From Triplophysa rosa (lineage: Eukaryota; Chordata; Actinopteri; Cypriniformes; Nemacheilidae), in NCBI RefSeq assembly GCF_024868665.1, contig NC_079895.1:3245506-3309505 (forward strand): 64,000 nucleotides of DNA, read 5' to 3'. How positions within the stretch are numbered: the stretch's first letter is position 1; each line of letters starts with the position of its first letter. Below the pieces are notes generated by a model. It saw only the letters and a list, made by a program, of their open reading frames with translations. It was not told where the DNA came from and did not search any database. Shown piece by piece: positions 48,026-59,300 of this stretch. A program made the translations under genes and the position numbers.

Positions 48026-48964
48026 AGCTTGAAAATGGCTTAAAGAGGTTTCATTTCATTTTTAAAATACAGTTTGAGCCATGCTTCAAACTTAACACAG
48101 TTCATGCTAGCGAAACTGAAATCCAAGATGCTATAAAACATCTGTCTTTCATTTGAGACCATGCAAAATATCTACTCCTACTCTCTACTCCAGCATGTCC
48201 AACCTTCTTCTCACAACCTAACGTCCACCACACAACAATGAGCATCACCACCTGGTCACAGATGCGGTTACCACGAGTTCACAATGAATCCAGATGGGTG
48301 GGTGGATGAGGTGAAGCCACCTGGGCTTCCCTTTGATGGCTTTCTTTGAACTGGGCATAAGGGAAATGTTTGAGAAGCTGAAGTGATAGATCAAGTTCTA
48401 TAATTCTTAAAGTTCTGCAGTGAGGTGGGATGCCAAAAGAGCACACATATGTCAAGTATTAATACGCTACCCATGTACGCTTACCAGGCTTGGAATAATC
48501 TTAGATGGGTTTCTTTTTCCATCTGTCACTCAGTCACTTTCTGTCATCCATCTTTCAGCTTGGCAGACAGACTTGGCCACACCGCCGGGGCATAGAAGGG
48601 GGCGTGTCACCATTACACACTAACTCACACTGGTGCGGCACACCCTCTACCCTGAGCACAGCTAAATGTGGCAAAAGGCCATTTTTGGACATTTAAACAA
48701 AACATATTAATCTTTCTGCATTAGATCCCAATGCATTTTTTATTTTCAGATTTATACTCAACCGATGTTGTTTAAGGCTTCATCTGTCAGCCGTGTCTCG
48801 GTCATCTGACACATATATGTGGAAAACCCACCAAACATCGTGAGGCATGGTAAATACGGCCATTTACTCAAAATCCACAAAGCTTTTAATCTGTAAATGA
48901 AATCATTCCAGGGCATTCAGTTCTTCTCATGAATGATGTTAAATTACAGCGGTGGTTACTTAAA
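48026..48964. other. No gene seen
   Basis: Single-copy intron. Confidence 0.5.
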
Positions 48965-49036
48965 CTCTTCTATTCTATTCTATTCTATTCTATTATTCTA
49001 TTATATTATATTATAGTCTAGTCTAGTCTAGTCTAT
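48965..49036. repeat. (TCTAT)n/(TCTAG)n microsatellite
   Basis: TTCTATTCTATTCTATTCTA grades into ATTATATTATA and GTCTAGTCTAGTCTAG units. Confidence 0.95.
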
Positions 49037-50690
49037 GAAGCACTTCATAGCATTCACTACAGTATAGGAAATAGTAAAAAAAGAGTCAAAGTTAGTGATT
49101 TAAGAGACAGTCACAGACTCAGGAAATCTCTCTAAATCGAATCACATAAGACCCGTCAGCATTACTCGTTCTAATAAATCGGCCTGCAACTCCGTTAAAC
49201 ACAATGACTTCGCATAAATCTGCAAAACCCACACACGCTTTAAAAATCACCTTTCACAAATACACTCACCAAAGCCTCCATATAAATCTTTCAAACGCAC
49301 ACAAACACTAAAAAAAAATCACCCTTTGTATGTGTCGTCAATCAATCAACCTTCGAACATACAACCGCAAAAACACAAAATAACCACGTAACCTGTACCT
49401 GAACCCAAGCAGATGCATGCGTCTGCCAAAACCCAATAAAGTGTCAAAACAGACTCAATTTTACAGTAAAGGCTCTCCTGCCCTCACCAGAAACTCAATT
49501 TTACCTCAGTGTTTGGGTTAATAGCCTCACGTAGGAAGAGCTTACGGAGTTTGTTTATACATGAATAAACATTTTGTTATTTCTTCATGTCATTCCAACA
49601 TTAACTCATATACTGTTAGAGTAACATTCTGTCGAAATCATTTGGCTTCGAAACTTTATGAGAGCGAGTCCTAAACAACACAAATGTTTGGTGAAAACCT
49701 TTTATTGGACTGGAGCACCTCCGAAGATCCAAACAACAATTACAATTTTTATGTATATCCTATTTTTGTTGTCGTCTCCTGTGGTGGACTCCCTCAAGTC
49801 TTTTCTCAGCCCCACCTCATCCGTACAGTCTGAACATGTCTGAAACCTTTCCAAACACACTTAAATAATCAACAACCAGAAATATCTCACTCGCTGCACA
49901 TAACCGTGCTTGAGAGGTTCTGGCCTCTCTGGGACACCCCCACCCACCCCAGCACACTGTTTTTCTTCACAACACTGCGATTCTTCTGCTCACAAAAACA
50001 TTTCTCAGCTAGGGGGGTGACCTTTGACCTCACACCCCCTTCCTTACACTCGTCTCGACCCCACATCTACACATCGAGGACGTCTCCTCGATCTTTCTCC
50101 TCGCTCCTTTTAGGGTTCAAAGCCGATGTTGTGAGCGCTGGAGGGGTTCGGTCATGAGAAGATCCTTTAAAAGCACAGTGGACTGATTCTATGCAACCTC
50201 ACAAACACCTCATCTCTTCATCCTGAGGACTCAAGTGAGGTTTTACACCCTGTAAAAAAGGCGAATGCAAACCGTCCCGTTAGCAAACACGACGCGATTA
50301 AAGCGGATATCTGAACCTGGTCTGATAAACTAAACTCTGTCATCCTGTTCACAGCTTTCCCCAAACAAAATATTTCAAATAAAAAATACAAGTCAATCCA
50401 AGTCTTGTCCCGAGTCAAATAATGCCATTCGATTTAGCATTTCAAACAAATCTCGTACGCGAGCTCTGTAAAAATAAGCAGTTTCCGTCTGGTTCTCATT
50501 ATCTGTTATCTGCACTAGTCCAAGCAAAGAATCAATGTAGCTTTGACGTTTATGTTACTGGCACACAATGCCAGCAAATCTATTTATTTATTATAATGAG
50601 TGTGTTTACATAATGTTAGTTACACCCCACCCCCTCAGTTCCTCCGTCAGAGTTGTGCTCGCTCTAACGCCCGCTTGTCTATCCCACCAG
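49037..50690. other. No supported gene apart from the possible microexon
   Basis: A 38-bp interval at 49272-49309 on the minus strand has good splice signals (TTTTTTTTTAG and GTGAGT), but its frames do not fit the tensin phases. 49915-50150 is pyrimidine-rich with no exon. Confidence 0.4.
49505..49540 (-). CDS. Possible 36-bp microexon between tensin exon 1 and the C1 exon
   Basis: The minus-strand frame LFLREAINPNTE ends at a good GAG/GTAAAA donor in phase 0, compatible with the C1 exon that starts PEEFEA. If it starts after the AAG at 49541-49543, it is a 12-codon cassette in phase 0 on both sides, lying between the two confident exons. The acceptor is weak (no pyrimidine tract), and the open frame continues about 10 codons upstream without an ATG before meeting a TAA. 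It may be chance. Confidence 0.2.
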
Positions 50691-50813
50691 ACATTCTCAG
50701 AGGAGGAACATGAGGATGACAGGCCGGCACCAGATCCCATCTCCAAACACACATCTGTCGGATTCCCTGACCTGAATGATTACACTACACCACATCAGAT
50801 GGTACCGTGGTGA
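50691..50813 (+). CDS. Exon-like ORF, unrecognised
   Basis: A pyrimidine-rich acceptor (CTTGTCTATCCCACCAG) precedes an open plus frame of 40 codons starting TFSEEEHEDDRPAPDPISK and ending PHQMVPW, then TGA. It is acidic and proline-containing, like a disordered tail. It could be a 5' or 3' exon of the same unidentified plus-strand gene as 51092-51382, or chance. Confidence 0.18.
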   Translation, partial: TFSEEEHEDDRPAPDPISKHTSVGFPDLNDYTTPHQMVPW

Positions 50814-51091
50814 ACATCAGCAGTATCAAAGCAGACGTGCATGTATCAAATAGATTTTTCTGCACAGAGATTTGGATACGACATTATACTTAAAAATGAT
50901 ATCGCTCTACAGTACTGAATGGATTTGGAATGGATGGGCTTTAATGCAAATTGCAGTAATACTCAGATTGGTCACGTGCCGCACAAAATGCAGTACAAGA
51001 TGTACTTACAGTAACAAATCCAGAAAGAATATACACAAAATGTGTAAGCCTGATCTGATGGTGTTTCAATCTCCAGCAGAGGCCGGGGAAG

Positions 51092-51211
51092 ATGAAGATC
51101 CGTGCTTTAGCTGTTGTCATTCATATAGTTTTCTTGGGATCTGCTGAAGTTATCATTCCGGCTATTGTCGTAACAATCCCGGAGACCCCCAGCACTGCTC
51201 TTCACACGTAA
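51092..51211 (+). CDS. Small ORF with signal-peptide shape, unrecognised
   Basis: A 39-codon plus-strand frame starts with a good context (GAAGATGA) 16 bases after an acceptor-like TTTCAATCTCCAG. It begins MKIRALAVVIHIVFLGSA and continues EVIIPAIVVTIPETPSTALHT. A basic start, a hydrophobic core and a Gly-Ser-Ala cleavage-like site make a convincing secretory signal. The frame ends at TAA, but the same bases contain a possible donor (CACAC/GTAACT). An alternative donor is GTC/GTAACA in phase 0. It lies inside the long first intron of the tensin gene, on the opposite strand. I do not recognise the protein. The minus frame over the same bases is also open (ending SRSQENYMNDNS), so one of the two is a shadow. 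Confidence 0.3.
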   Translation: MKIRALAVVIHIVFLGSAEVIIPAIVVTIPETPSTALHT

Positions 51212-51277
51212 CTCTTTACATTATAGATCATATTTAAAACGTTTTGATGTTGCGATGAATGCTATGCTCCTGTCCAG

Positions 51278-51382
51278 TTAGAAGATGACATGAGAGAACT
51301 GACGGTTCATGACCTCAAAAATATTTTTCTACAGAAGTACTCACAATGCCAAAATTCTTCCCTGTTAATGACATTAATATAA
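51278..51382 (+). CDS. Exon-like ORF following the signal-peptide ORF
   Basis: After an acceptor-like GCTCCTGTCCAG, the plus frame reads LEDDMRELTVHDLKNIF and LQKYSQ, then drifts to a stop at 51380. The composition is protein-like and helical. It joins in phase only to the upstream GTC/GTAACA donor. The better-placed CACAC/GTAACT donor would give an immediate stop. So either the gene model is incomplete or this is a decayed exon. No family recognised. Confidence 0.22.
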   Translation, partial: LEDDMRELTVHDLKNIFLQKYSQCQNSSLLMTLI

Positions 51383-51465
51383 AGTAAATGTAAAAATCAC
51401 TATGAATTAAATACAGTAAACTGTAGATACAGTAGAGATGATATATTCTTTTAAAGTGTTTCAAA

Positions 51466-51717
51466 CAAAGTTTCTTTTTTTCTTTTTCTTTCCTTCCTTT
51501 CCTCTTCTTTTTTCTTTCCTTTTGTCTGCTTTCTTTCCTTCCTTCTTTTCATCTTCTTTCTTTCCTTCCTTCTTTTCATCTTCTTTCTTTCCTTCCTTCT
51601 TTTCATCTTCTTTCTTTCCTTCCTTCTTTTCGTCTGCTGTCTTTCTTTCTTTCTTTCTTTCTTTCTCTTTCATTCTTTCTTTCTTTTGCTTTCATTCTTA
51701 TTTTCTTTCGCTTTCGT

Positions 51718-51757
<40 letters not shown>

Positions 51758-51832
51758 TCCTTCTCTTTCATTCTTTCGTCTTTCTCTTTTGTCTTTCTCT
51801 TTCATTCTTTTTCGTTCATTCTTTTGTCTTTG

Positions 51833-51879
<47 letters not shown>

Positions 51880-51955
51880 CTTTCTTTCCTTCTTTCTGTT
51901 TATACTTTTTCTTTCTTTCTTTCTCACTCCCTCTTATTCTCTCTCTCTCTCTAGG
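51466..51955. repeat. Polypyrimidine tract, (TTTC)n and a 27-bp minisatellite
   Basis: About 490 bp of nearly uninterrupted C/T on the plus strand. The first part repeats a unit ending in TTCTTTTCATCTTCTTTC several times; the rest is TTTC tetranucleotide. The 187- and 182-codon Phe/Ser/Leu frames across it are repeat translations. Confidence 0.97.
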
Positions 51956-53075
51956 GGGGAGGATGGGTTTAAATGTGACCCCTTACCCTGCTACCCTGTG
52001 ATGGTCACCTGCTTTTCATTTAGTGGAACAAAAATTCATCAGGCTTTCCAATTTCTCTTCTCTTTTATTCAAAAGCATTTGATTTCAAAAGAGGAGGATC
52101 CGGAGGAGGAAATTACTCACTCACTCAAGTTCAGGCTCTCCTTCAGCCTGAAGGTTTGGGGCCGTTTGCTTTATGAAGATGTGCGTATAACTACAAAGAA
52201 ACACTGGTCACTACTATATACCGTTAACTTATAACACATCCTTTTCCTGTTCTTCAGTCTTACAAGTTTTCAAACAAAACGTGTCTGTTTTGCCAAACAG
52301 CTGAAACATATTGAGATACTGTATAATCGGTTTAACTATTTCCCCCATCCCTAACTTCCAGTATATAAATCAATGTTGACAGGTGCCATATCCATCTCTG
52401 CCAAAGACTTCCATATGGACTCATCACTTTGTGTCTCACTAAATAAAAGCAAACAACAAAGAAACTAGAAACACTGGCAGCTATATTTTAATCTCTTGGG
52501 GTAAAAGACAGCCTGCTGTTCATGAAGAAAGAGCTAATCTCATATATCCATTTGATGCCCTGCAATTTCACTCTTTGCAAAAACAGCCACAGGCCAAAAA
52601 ACAGCTTTTTAGCCAGATTTCGCAAGACTAAAAAGAAGCGATTAGATCATAGAACAGACATCCAATTCGATTACTGCGTAATAATGGTATTTTTTGGCAA
52701 AGGAGAACTCTATCTGAAATCTCAAAGCATAGCCATGTAAGGCAGCGTATGCAAGCTGAGATGCACATATGTTACCTTTAAAGATTACACAATCCTGGCT
52801 TGTTTACCTAAACCAAATAAAGGCCCATTTTAATACGTGACGTGACTTATCCTACGAAAATAAATCTCAGATTGTGCATTTGAGAAAACCGAGGGCCTAG
52901 AAGTTAAGGCACCATTGCATACATCAGTACAGAGTGTAAGCAACCTCTCAGCCAGCTATTTACATTTCTCAGTTAAACAGATCGCCACCTTCAACTATGC
53001 CAATTACAATGATTCATGCTGTGTTCAGAAATACAATAAGAAAACCAACACCAGATGGCCCCCAGCAATGGGATT
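51956..53075. other. No gene seen
   Basis: Single-copy intron, AT-rich. Confidence 0.5.
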
Positions 53076-53083
53076 GTGTAGAC

Positions 53084-53825
53084 CGGTGGTTCTCAAACTA
53101 GTGGTACTTGAAGAGACCCTGGTGGTATGTGACACGACAGAAAATTAAAAACTAAATATTTTAATTTACCTTACGTGTTTTAAATACAATTTCAAATGTT
53201 TAATACATGATCGATAAATACGGAATAAATCTCAGCCTATGTGCGATTTGAATATAGTTGTATTTACTTATCATTGGTAGATGTAACTCAGGCGCGTGAC
53301 GGGCAGCTCAAACGCTTGTGCATCTCTCACTCCCTCTCTTTCGATGAGCAGCGTGTAAATTAAGCTTCTTATGTATTTCTGCACTTGAACCGCTGTTTAA
53401 AGCTGTTGTTAATGTTGTAAAGCGCTAATATCAACACGCGTCTGCATCTAGTCGAGGTTTAATCAATGAAGCGCTCGTTGTGATTTAGTTTTGACGCGCC
53501 ACATTGACGAGCTGCTGCCGTAAAGTAAGTCTCTGTTTGTTATATACAGCTGTTCTCTTGGTGTTTATTTTATGTTATTTACAGAGCCCTGTTTACTGTG
53601 CACTACAGAAAAGTGTTTTGTGTCCACTATTACTGCTGACTAACTTGAAAAACATGTTCTTTAGTTTGAAAACAGCTAGTGTTTGTATTATTAATAATAC
53701 ATTAGAATTGGAGGACGAGGTGTAAAGATAAAGATTCACAGCTCTACTATTCATTTAAGTGTTTATTCATATGACTTTCTGTGGCATAAAGGTGGTACTT
53801 GATCGGAAAAGTTTGAGAACCACTG
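53084..53825. mobile_element. 742-bp hAT element with perfect 8-bp target duplication
   Basis: Ends CGGTGGTTCTCAAACT and AGTTTGAGAACCACTG are inverted and match the Charlie-type hAT terminus. The eight bases GTGTAGAC occur on both sides (53076-53083 and 53826-53833). No transposase frame survives. Confidence 0.95.
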
Positions 53826-53833
53826 GTGTAGAC

Positions 53834-54201
53834 ATTCAACTTTAAATAGGACAAATTTCTAGGACTTATAAGAGTCACATGTATGGGACATCCAAACCTG
53901 AAGCACAACAGAGCACAACAGGCACCTGGCGAGAGACCCAAATGTCCTATGATAGAAATGAGGTCACAATGTCTGAATCACATGAACTAATATAGGACAG
54001 GCCAATAACAAACACTTGGTTATTCTTCACCAGCTATAAATAAGAGTCGTGTGACATCGTGTGTCATATTCCTGATCTGGAATTGAAAGACGGTTTGTGC
54101 ACATTCAAAAACACATTCTATTGTTATATTCACATATATATTATGTTCAACACATATAGTAGGTACATTAAATAAGCAGAAAGTTTAGTCAATTTAACAA
54201 C
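53834..54201. other. No gene seen
   Basis: Single-copy. Confidence 0.5.
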
Positions 54202-54457
54202 TTTAAGGAGCAATGTGGAGATTTTAGCGGCATCTAGTGGTGAGGTTGCGAATTGCAACCAACGGTTCACTCCACCCCTGCCTTGCAAAGCCCTACGGTG
54301 GCTGACACAGGACTAAGATGTCATTACGTTTTCGCTTCTCAATCGAATGAGATAACGTATCATTATGTAAGATCTTTATACACCTCTAAAGACATTAGTT
54401 AGGTATTTTATATTGAATATCTGTCAGTAGATCCTCTCAAATATTACACACAGCACA
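54202..54457 (+). repeat. Repeat family B, copy 3 (internally deleted)
   Basis: TTTAGCGGCATCTAGTGGTG, GGTTGCGAATTGCAACCAAC, ACGGTGGCTGACACAGGACT, then jumps to the right end (ACACCTCTAAAGACATTAG...ATATTACACACAGCACA). Confidence 0.93.
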
Positions 54458-55713
54458 TCACATGAGCATCAAGTCAACTTAAATATAGAAGTTTTGAGAG
54501 ATTCCATTACTAAATTGAGGTAACAAGTCCGAGTTGTATAAGCTGTAAACATGCAGATTGTTTGTTCCGCTTATGTGTCACCTCTAAAAGAGAAAAGTCC
54601 CACAGTTTAATGCGATTGTTCTGAGGGCCCGAGGCAAGATGCACTCATGAAAAGCGTAATTATACACAGATAAAACCAAACAATGCACCAAACGAAACCC
54701 AGAAGTTTTTCAAACCACTTTCAGTGACAATACTGCTATCCCTTAAAAGTTGTTTACCTCAAAATTGGGCCACGGAGAACATCAGAGTGAACTAAAAAAA
54801 CAAAATCTACGAAGTCCTCTCAAAAGACCAAGTTGGAGGTCCCATTCAGAGGGTCTGCATACCATATCACTTTAAACACGATTGCAAACAGCTTTAAGGA
54901 CCTCATGGGCTCTCAGATTTAGGAAAAGCACATCCATTATTCTCTAGCCCGGTGCCGTAACCACTTCCCTGCTGAACACCTCCACATCTGCTCAATCACC
55001 TTATCCGTTTTGGGACACGCTGACCCCTCTGTAGACACATAAGTATGCAAAACACGAAATACATAAAAGTGACTACGTTTAAGCAGAGAAGTGAGAATGA
55101 AACCACCCTCTATTCGCTTCCATTCACAAAGATGTCTGTTTATTTGTCATCTTCTGGTTCAGGCACCGCTAATGTTTCTGTAATCTGACCTCACATCAAA
55201 TAAAGCCTCCTACTAAGACAAAACAAGGACGCAAATGAGGAATAATCAAGTAAAGTTGAAAATGATGAAAACCACATGACACGGAGTCGAAGCCCCCTGT
55301 CAGGCCCCCAGAAACACAACCAAGACATTAATGAGTTTCTGATGAATTACACAAACTGACTAAAATGCATTAGATGTGTTGTGGGCGAGCCACTAAGCTA
55401 ATAAACAAAAAAGGCAAAGAAGTAGTTTCCGTATACACTGGACAACTGCATTTCTATCACTGTCCATTCCTAAAAATCTCTTATTTATATTAACAAGGGT
55501 TTTTCCTGCGTATAAAAATTGGAGGCGGTCGCCTCCGTCAAATTTCGTGCCGATTCTCATCAAATTTATGTTGGGTGTCTGTCTGCGTTCACTCGATGGA
55601 CTGTCATTTGTAACTGCAGTTGCGGCATTACGCCACTATTGTGGCGCTGTTTCGTTATAAGCGCAGGGAGGTGCTGGAGAGTTGCTGTTTATTTTCCTCA
55701 GCTATATTAGGTT
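54458..55713. other. No gene seen
   Basis: Single-copy intron. A short palindrome GGAGGCGGTCGCCTCC at 55521-55536. Confidence 0.5.
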
Positions 55714-56200
55714 AGGTGTTGGGTAAGTTACTCTGAAAAAGTAATTAATTACTAGATACTAATTACATATTCAATAGTGTAATTAGATTACTGTACAAAT
55801 TACTCTCTCCAAAAAGTATTTAATTACTTATTACTAATTACTTTCTATATCCTATATCAACCTTGATTAGTTAAGTGATTCAAGGATAGACATGAAACGG
55901 CTCTTTCAATTAATTCAAATAAATAATATTAAACTACATAAAGTACTCTTATTAACGGAGTATTACAAATGTGAGAATTATACATTGAAGCACGGATTTT
56001 AACATTAGACTTTGAATTTTGATGTCAGTTCCACTATTGCACACATATATATTACACAAAGTATTTAGTTTAATTACATCAGAAGTAACTGTAATTAAGT
56101 TACAGAAAAAATAAGAGTAATCCCTTACTTTACTTTTTCAAGGGAAAAGCAATTAAATTACAGTAACTAATTACTTAGTAACTAGTTACACCCATCACTG
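55714..56200. mobile_element. 487-bp hAT-like element
   Basis: AGGTGTTGGGTAAGTTACTC and GTAACTAGTTACACCCATCACTG are imperfect inverted ends. Flanks ATTAGGTT / ATTAGGAG share six of eight bases. Interior of TAATTACT repeats in both orientations. Confidence 0.82.
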
Positions 56201-58085
56201 ATTAGGAGCTCTATTAGCTGTATTTTGCCGCAGTTCAGGTAAATATTGTTTATTTTGCATTCTTGTACGTTCAGTTTCTTTAAATTTTTTCTTAAATTAA
56301 CGTGGTGTTCTTCAGTGTAATGTTTTAAGTGCAGATGGCTCGTTGAATTCGTTAACACAACTGTACACATCGAGTTCGCCAATAAGAACGCACACTGTGA
56401 TCAGAACGACTCGCAAACGAATGACTCTTTTGAACCGATTCGTTTAAACAATTGAAAAGAATCATTCAAAGCTCATTGAACCACACAAAGAAAAATGCAG
56501 GATGTGAATGAGCTGTGCTTATTTTTATTAAGACTGATAAATTCAGTTGGCTCTTGTGGGCTAAAAATGATAAAAGCTTAAATTTGATTTCAAACAACTT
56601 TTCTGTTTGGTTGAATTTAATATTTTCTAAAAATGTTTTATATTACTTAATAATTGTCATTTTAATCTAATTTTTAGAACTCTTAATACGTTGTTTGTAA
56701 AGTGTTTGTTTATGCCACTTAGGCCTACACGTGCGTATGTGCACAAGATCAGGATGGCACCACCTCCGCCTCATTTTGAGCCAGGAAAAACCCTGTATAC
56801 AAAACTCATTTCCGAAATTCAGCACAAGCCTTTGGATGAAACTAAAAATTCATCAAAGTATTTATTGGCTAATTTTATGTTCAATGAAAATGATTTGATG
56901 ATGTAGCGATTAATCAAATTAGTTAAGGTCAAATTTGGAATTAATTACAATGACTATAAAATTATAACAAAAAGTTCATGACCAAATTATTAGTGATTAA
57001 ACAAATTAAACAGCGCATCCAAAAGACACTTTCAGTCAATTTCCAATTTTCAGTCCAGTTTGACTGGTAGTGTATTTAAGATTAAACATTACTTAAAACA
57101 AAACAAGCAGTGGTTGGTTGAAAAGACGGAGCAGACAATATTATGACAGTAAAACTCTGGGCCTGTAAACCTAGGGTGATTACGTTGTTCATCCCAAACA
57201 GATACTAAATATTCACATTCCCTGACATACTACGCAGGTGCAGATATCTGGAAAAATAAAACCTTAAAACAGATGGGAACCGGAATCTGTACGCCTTAGA
57301 GCCTTAAATATAAAGCAAGTCTATAACAAAAATATTTTTAAGACAGGCACTGGAAAAGGATCTTAAAAAATGACAAAGTTGGCAATGCAGCATAATGAGG
57401 AATAAGAGAGTGTGAGATGAAGGGAATGAAAGAGGCTAAGGGAATGGTAAGAATGAGGGCGGATGACAGAATGACAGAGAAAAGTGAGATATAAAAGTGG
57501 AAATAAAAAGAGCAGGGGAGGAGAAGGGCGAGGAAGAAGCAAGTAGGGAACATGAGATATTTCACAATCCAGCTCCATTGACAGCAGGGGATTAGAGAGC
57601 AGTGAAGTGTACACAGGCGACTCGCTTCATAAATCAACACACAAGATTTAAAGCGCCTTTAGTGCACTCAGAAGGGTGCTGAACTTCCTCTGACTGTCAA
57701 TTACACATGATGGTCTGCTACAATGACAAACACGTGCACTACGGGGCTGGGAAATATTTTTGACAACTTTCAAAATTCAATAAAATCTCAGCTAAACATA
57801 AAATCACTGCTCAAAAAAGTAATTTTAATCCAAATGGTCAGTTTAGCCTTTTAAGTTCAAAATGTTTACTGCAAGAGGAAAAACACAGTAAAGTAAATAA
57901 AAAAACTCTAGTCTAGTATAGTTAAAACAGTCAATGGTTGCTTTAATGCTGTTTTCACTACATTAACAAAATTTGTTTAAAAAACAATTTACCAAATTAA
58001 AAAATAAACTGCAAAAACAGCATTATTTGTATTAAAAAAAAATATTGTCACAGAAATGGAAAATGGAAAAGAATCATTAATTCTA
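56201..58085. other. No gene seen; repeat fragments
   Basis: 56405-56480 contains AATGACTCTTTTGAACCGATTCG, typical of a cyprinid repeat. 57360-57560 is purine-rich on the plus strand. No exon. Confidence 0.5.
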
Positions 58086-58446
58086 CCGACAGAAATGCAA
58101 TATAATATCCATAACTATGTCTTCAGAGGTGTATAAAGACCTTACAGAATGAAGCGCTTTGTTTTTATTACCTTAGAATGAGTTATTTCTATCTACATAC
58201 GCCGCGGGTCCCCTTACATGGAATTCGCCATGTTGTCTCTACAGTGGCCCTAAACGGACATACTGCTTGACAGAGCTTTTCATAAATACGTTATGTCCTT
58301 TGGCAAAGAAGCGAAAACCCGACGAGATCTCTGTCTTGTGAGAGCCGCCATAGTGCTTCGAAAGGGAGGGGCGTAGTGAGCCATTGGTTGCAAGTCACAA
58401 CCTCGCCACTAGATGCCGCTAAAATCTCCACATTGCTTCTTTTAAA
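58086..58446 (-). repeat. Repeat family B, copy 4
   Basis: CGACAGAAATGCAATATAAT, ACGCCGCGGGTCCCCTTACA, CGCCACTAGATGCCGCTAAA; reverse orientation. Confidence 0.93.
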
Positions 58447-58655
58447 GGTATAATTCGCTTACAAAACGAATATTCTGTCATCATTCTGTCATCCTCATGT
58501 CATTCCAAACCTGTATGACTTTCTTCTTCAGAACACAAAAGAAAATATTTTAAACAATGTTGGTAACCAAACAACAATGGAACAACACTTTTTGTAACAA
58601 TAAAGAAAGTAATAGACTGAGGGTGAATAAATGAATAAACTAACCCTTTGAACTA
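58443..58655. repeat. Fold-back repeat family A, copy 8 (shortened)
   Basis: AAAGGTATAATTCGC, CATCCTCATGTCATTCCAAA, TTGGTAACCAAACAACAATG, AGGGTGAATAAATGAAT; directly abuts family B copy 4. Confidence 0.9.
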
Positions 58656-59300
58656 AAGTATTCATTTTCGAGTCATGGAACAAGGAATTATCGTAAAATT
58701 AGTCTGACAACAGCACTTTATTTTACAGCCCTGTTCTATGAGCACATTATATGTATTTACGGTGTAAAAATACAGTAATACTGTATAGCAAGCCTGAACC
58801 TAACCCACATTAAACACCAGTTCGTATTTTGTAAGCCAAACACACATACTGTAAAATAAAGTGCAACCACGTAATCTGTAGGAAATTGTATAAAATAAAT
58901 GAGATTTTCAGTTTCTTAATATTATTGAGCCAAGACATTACGCACATATCACAAATATTTTCCATACAGTCCAGTTGTAACATGCACACACACCTTATAA
59001 ACATGAACAATCACTTGCAGACACGTGCACGCTGCATAGTCTGTGCCTGGAGCACCGTGTCTGATCCATTATGAAGTCAAACCAGATGTTGTAATTTTGA
59101 ATTTGCCAAAATTATAGGGGCCCCTCATATGCAGCTTTGATAGAGGGACCAATAGCATGTAGACCATGAGGTCATCAACATGGAATTTGAACACCTATGA
59201 GAAGTGCAAGAGTTGTTCGTTCACGTGCCGGGTGACTTCAAAGACGTATTAGTCAAGAAAAATCAAGAGCAATGCAAAATGTAATGCACAGACAGGACTT
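58656..59300. other. No gene seen
   Basis: AT-rich intron. Confidence 0.5.

Noticed and set aside
49272..49309. 38-bp interval with a T-run acceptor and GTGAGT donor on the minus strand
   Set aside because: Its open frames need phases that neither tensin exon offers. The flanks contain repeated AAAAATCACC words, so chance is likely.
51438..52234. Two overlapping frames of 187 and 182 codons
   Set aside because: They are translations of the TTTC/TTCC tract (Phe, Ser and Leu only), with no gene-like composition.
54757..54795. 34-bp interval between TTTTTTTAG and GTAAAC on the minus strand
   Set aside because: Phase does not fit between exon 1 and the C1 exon, and two of three frames contain stops.
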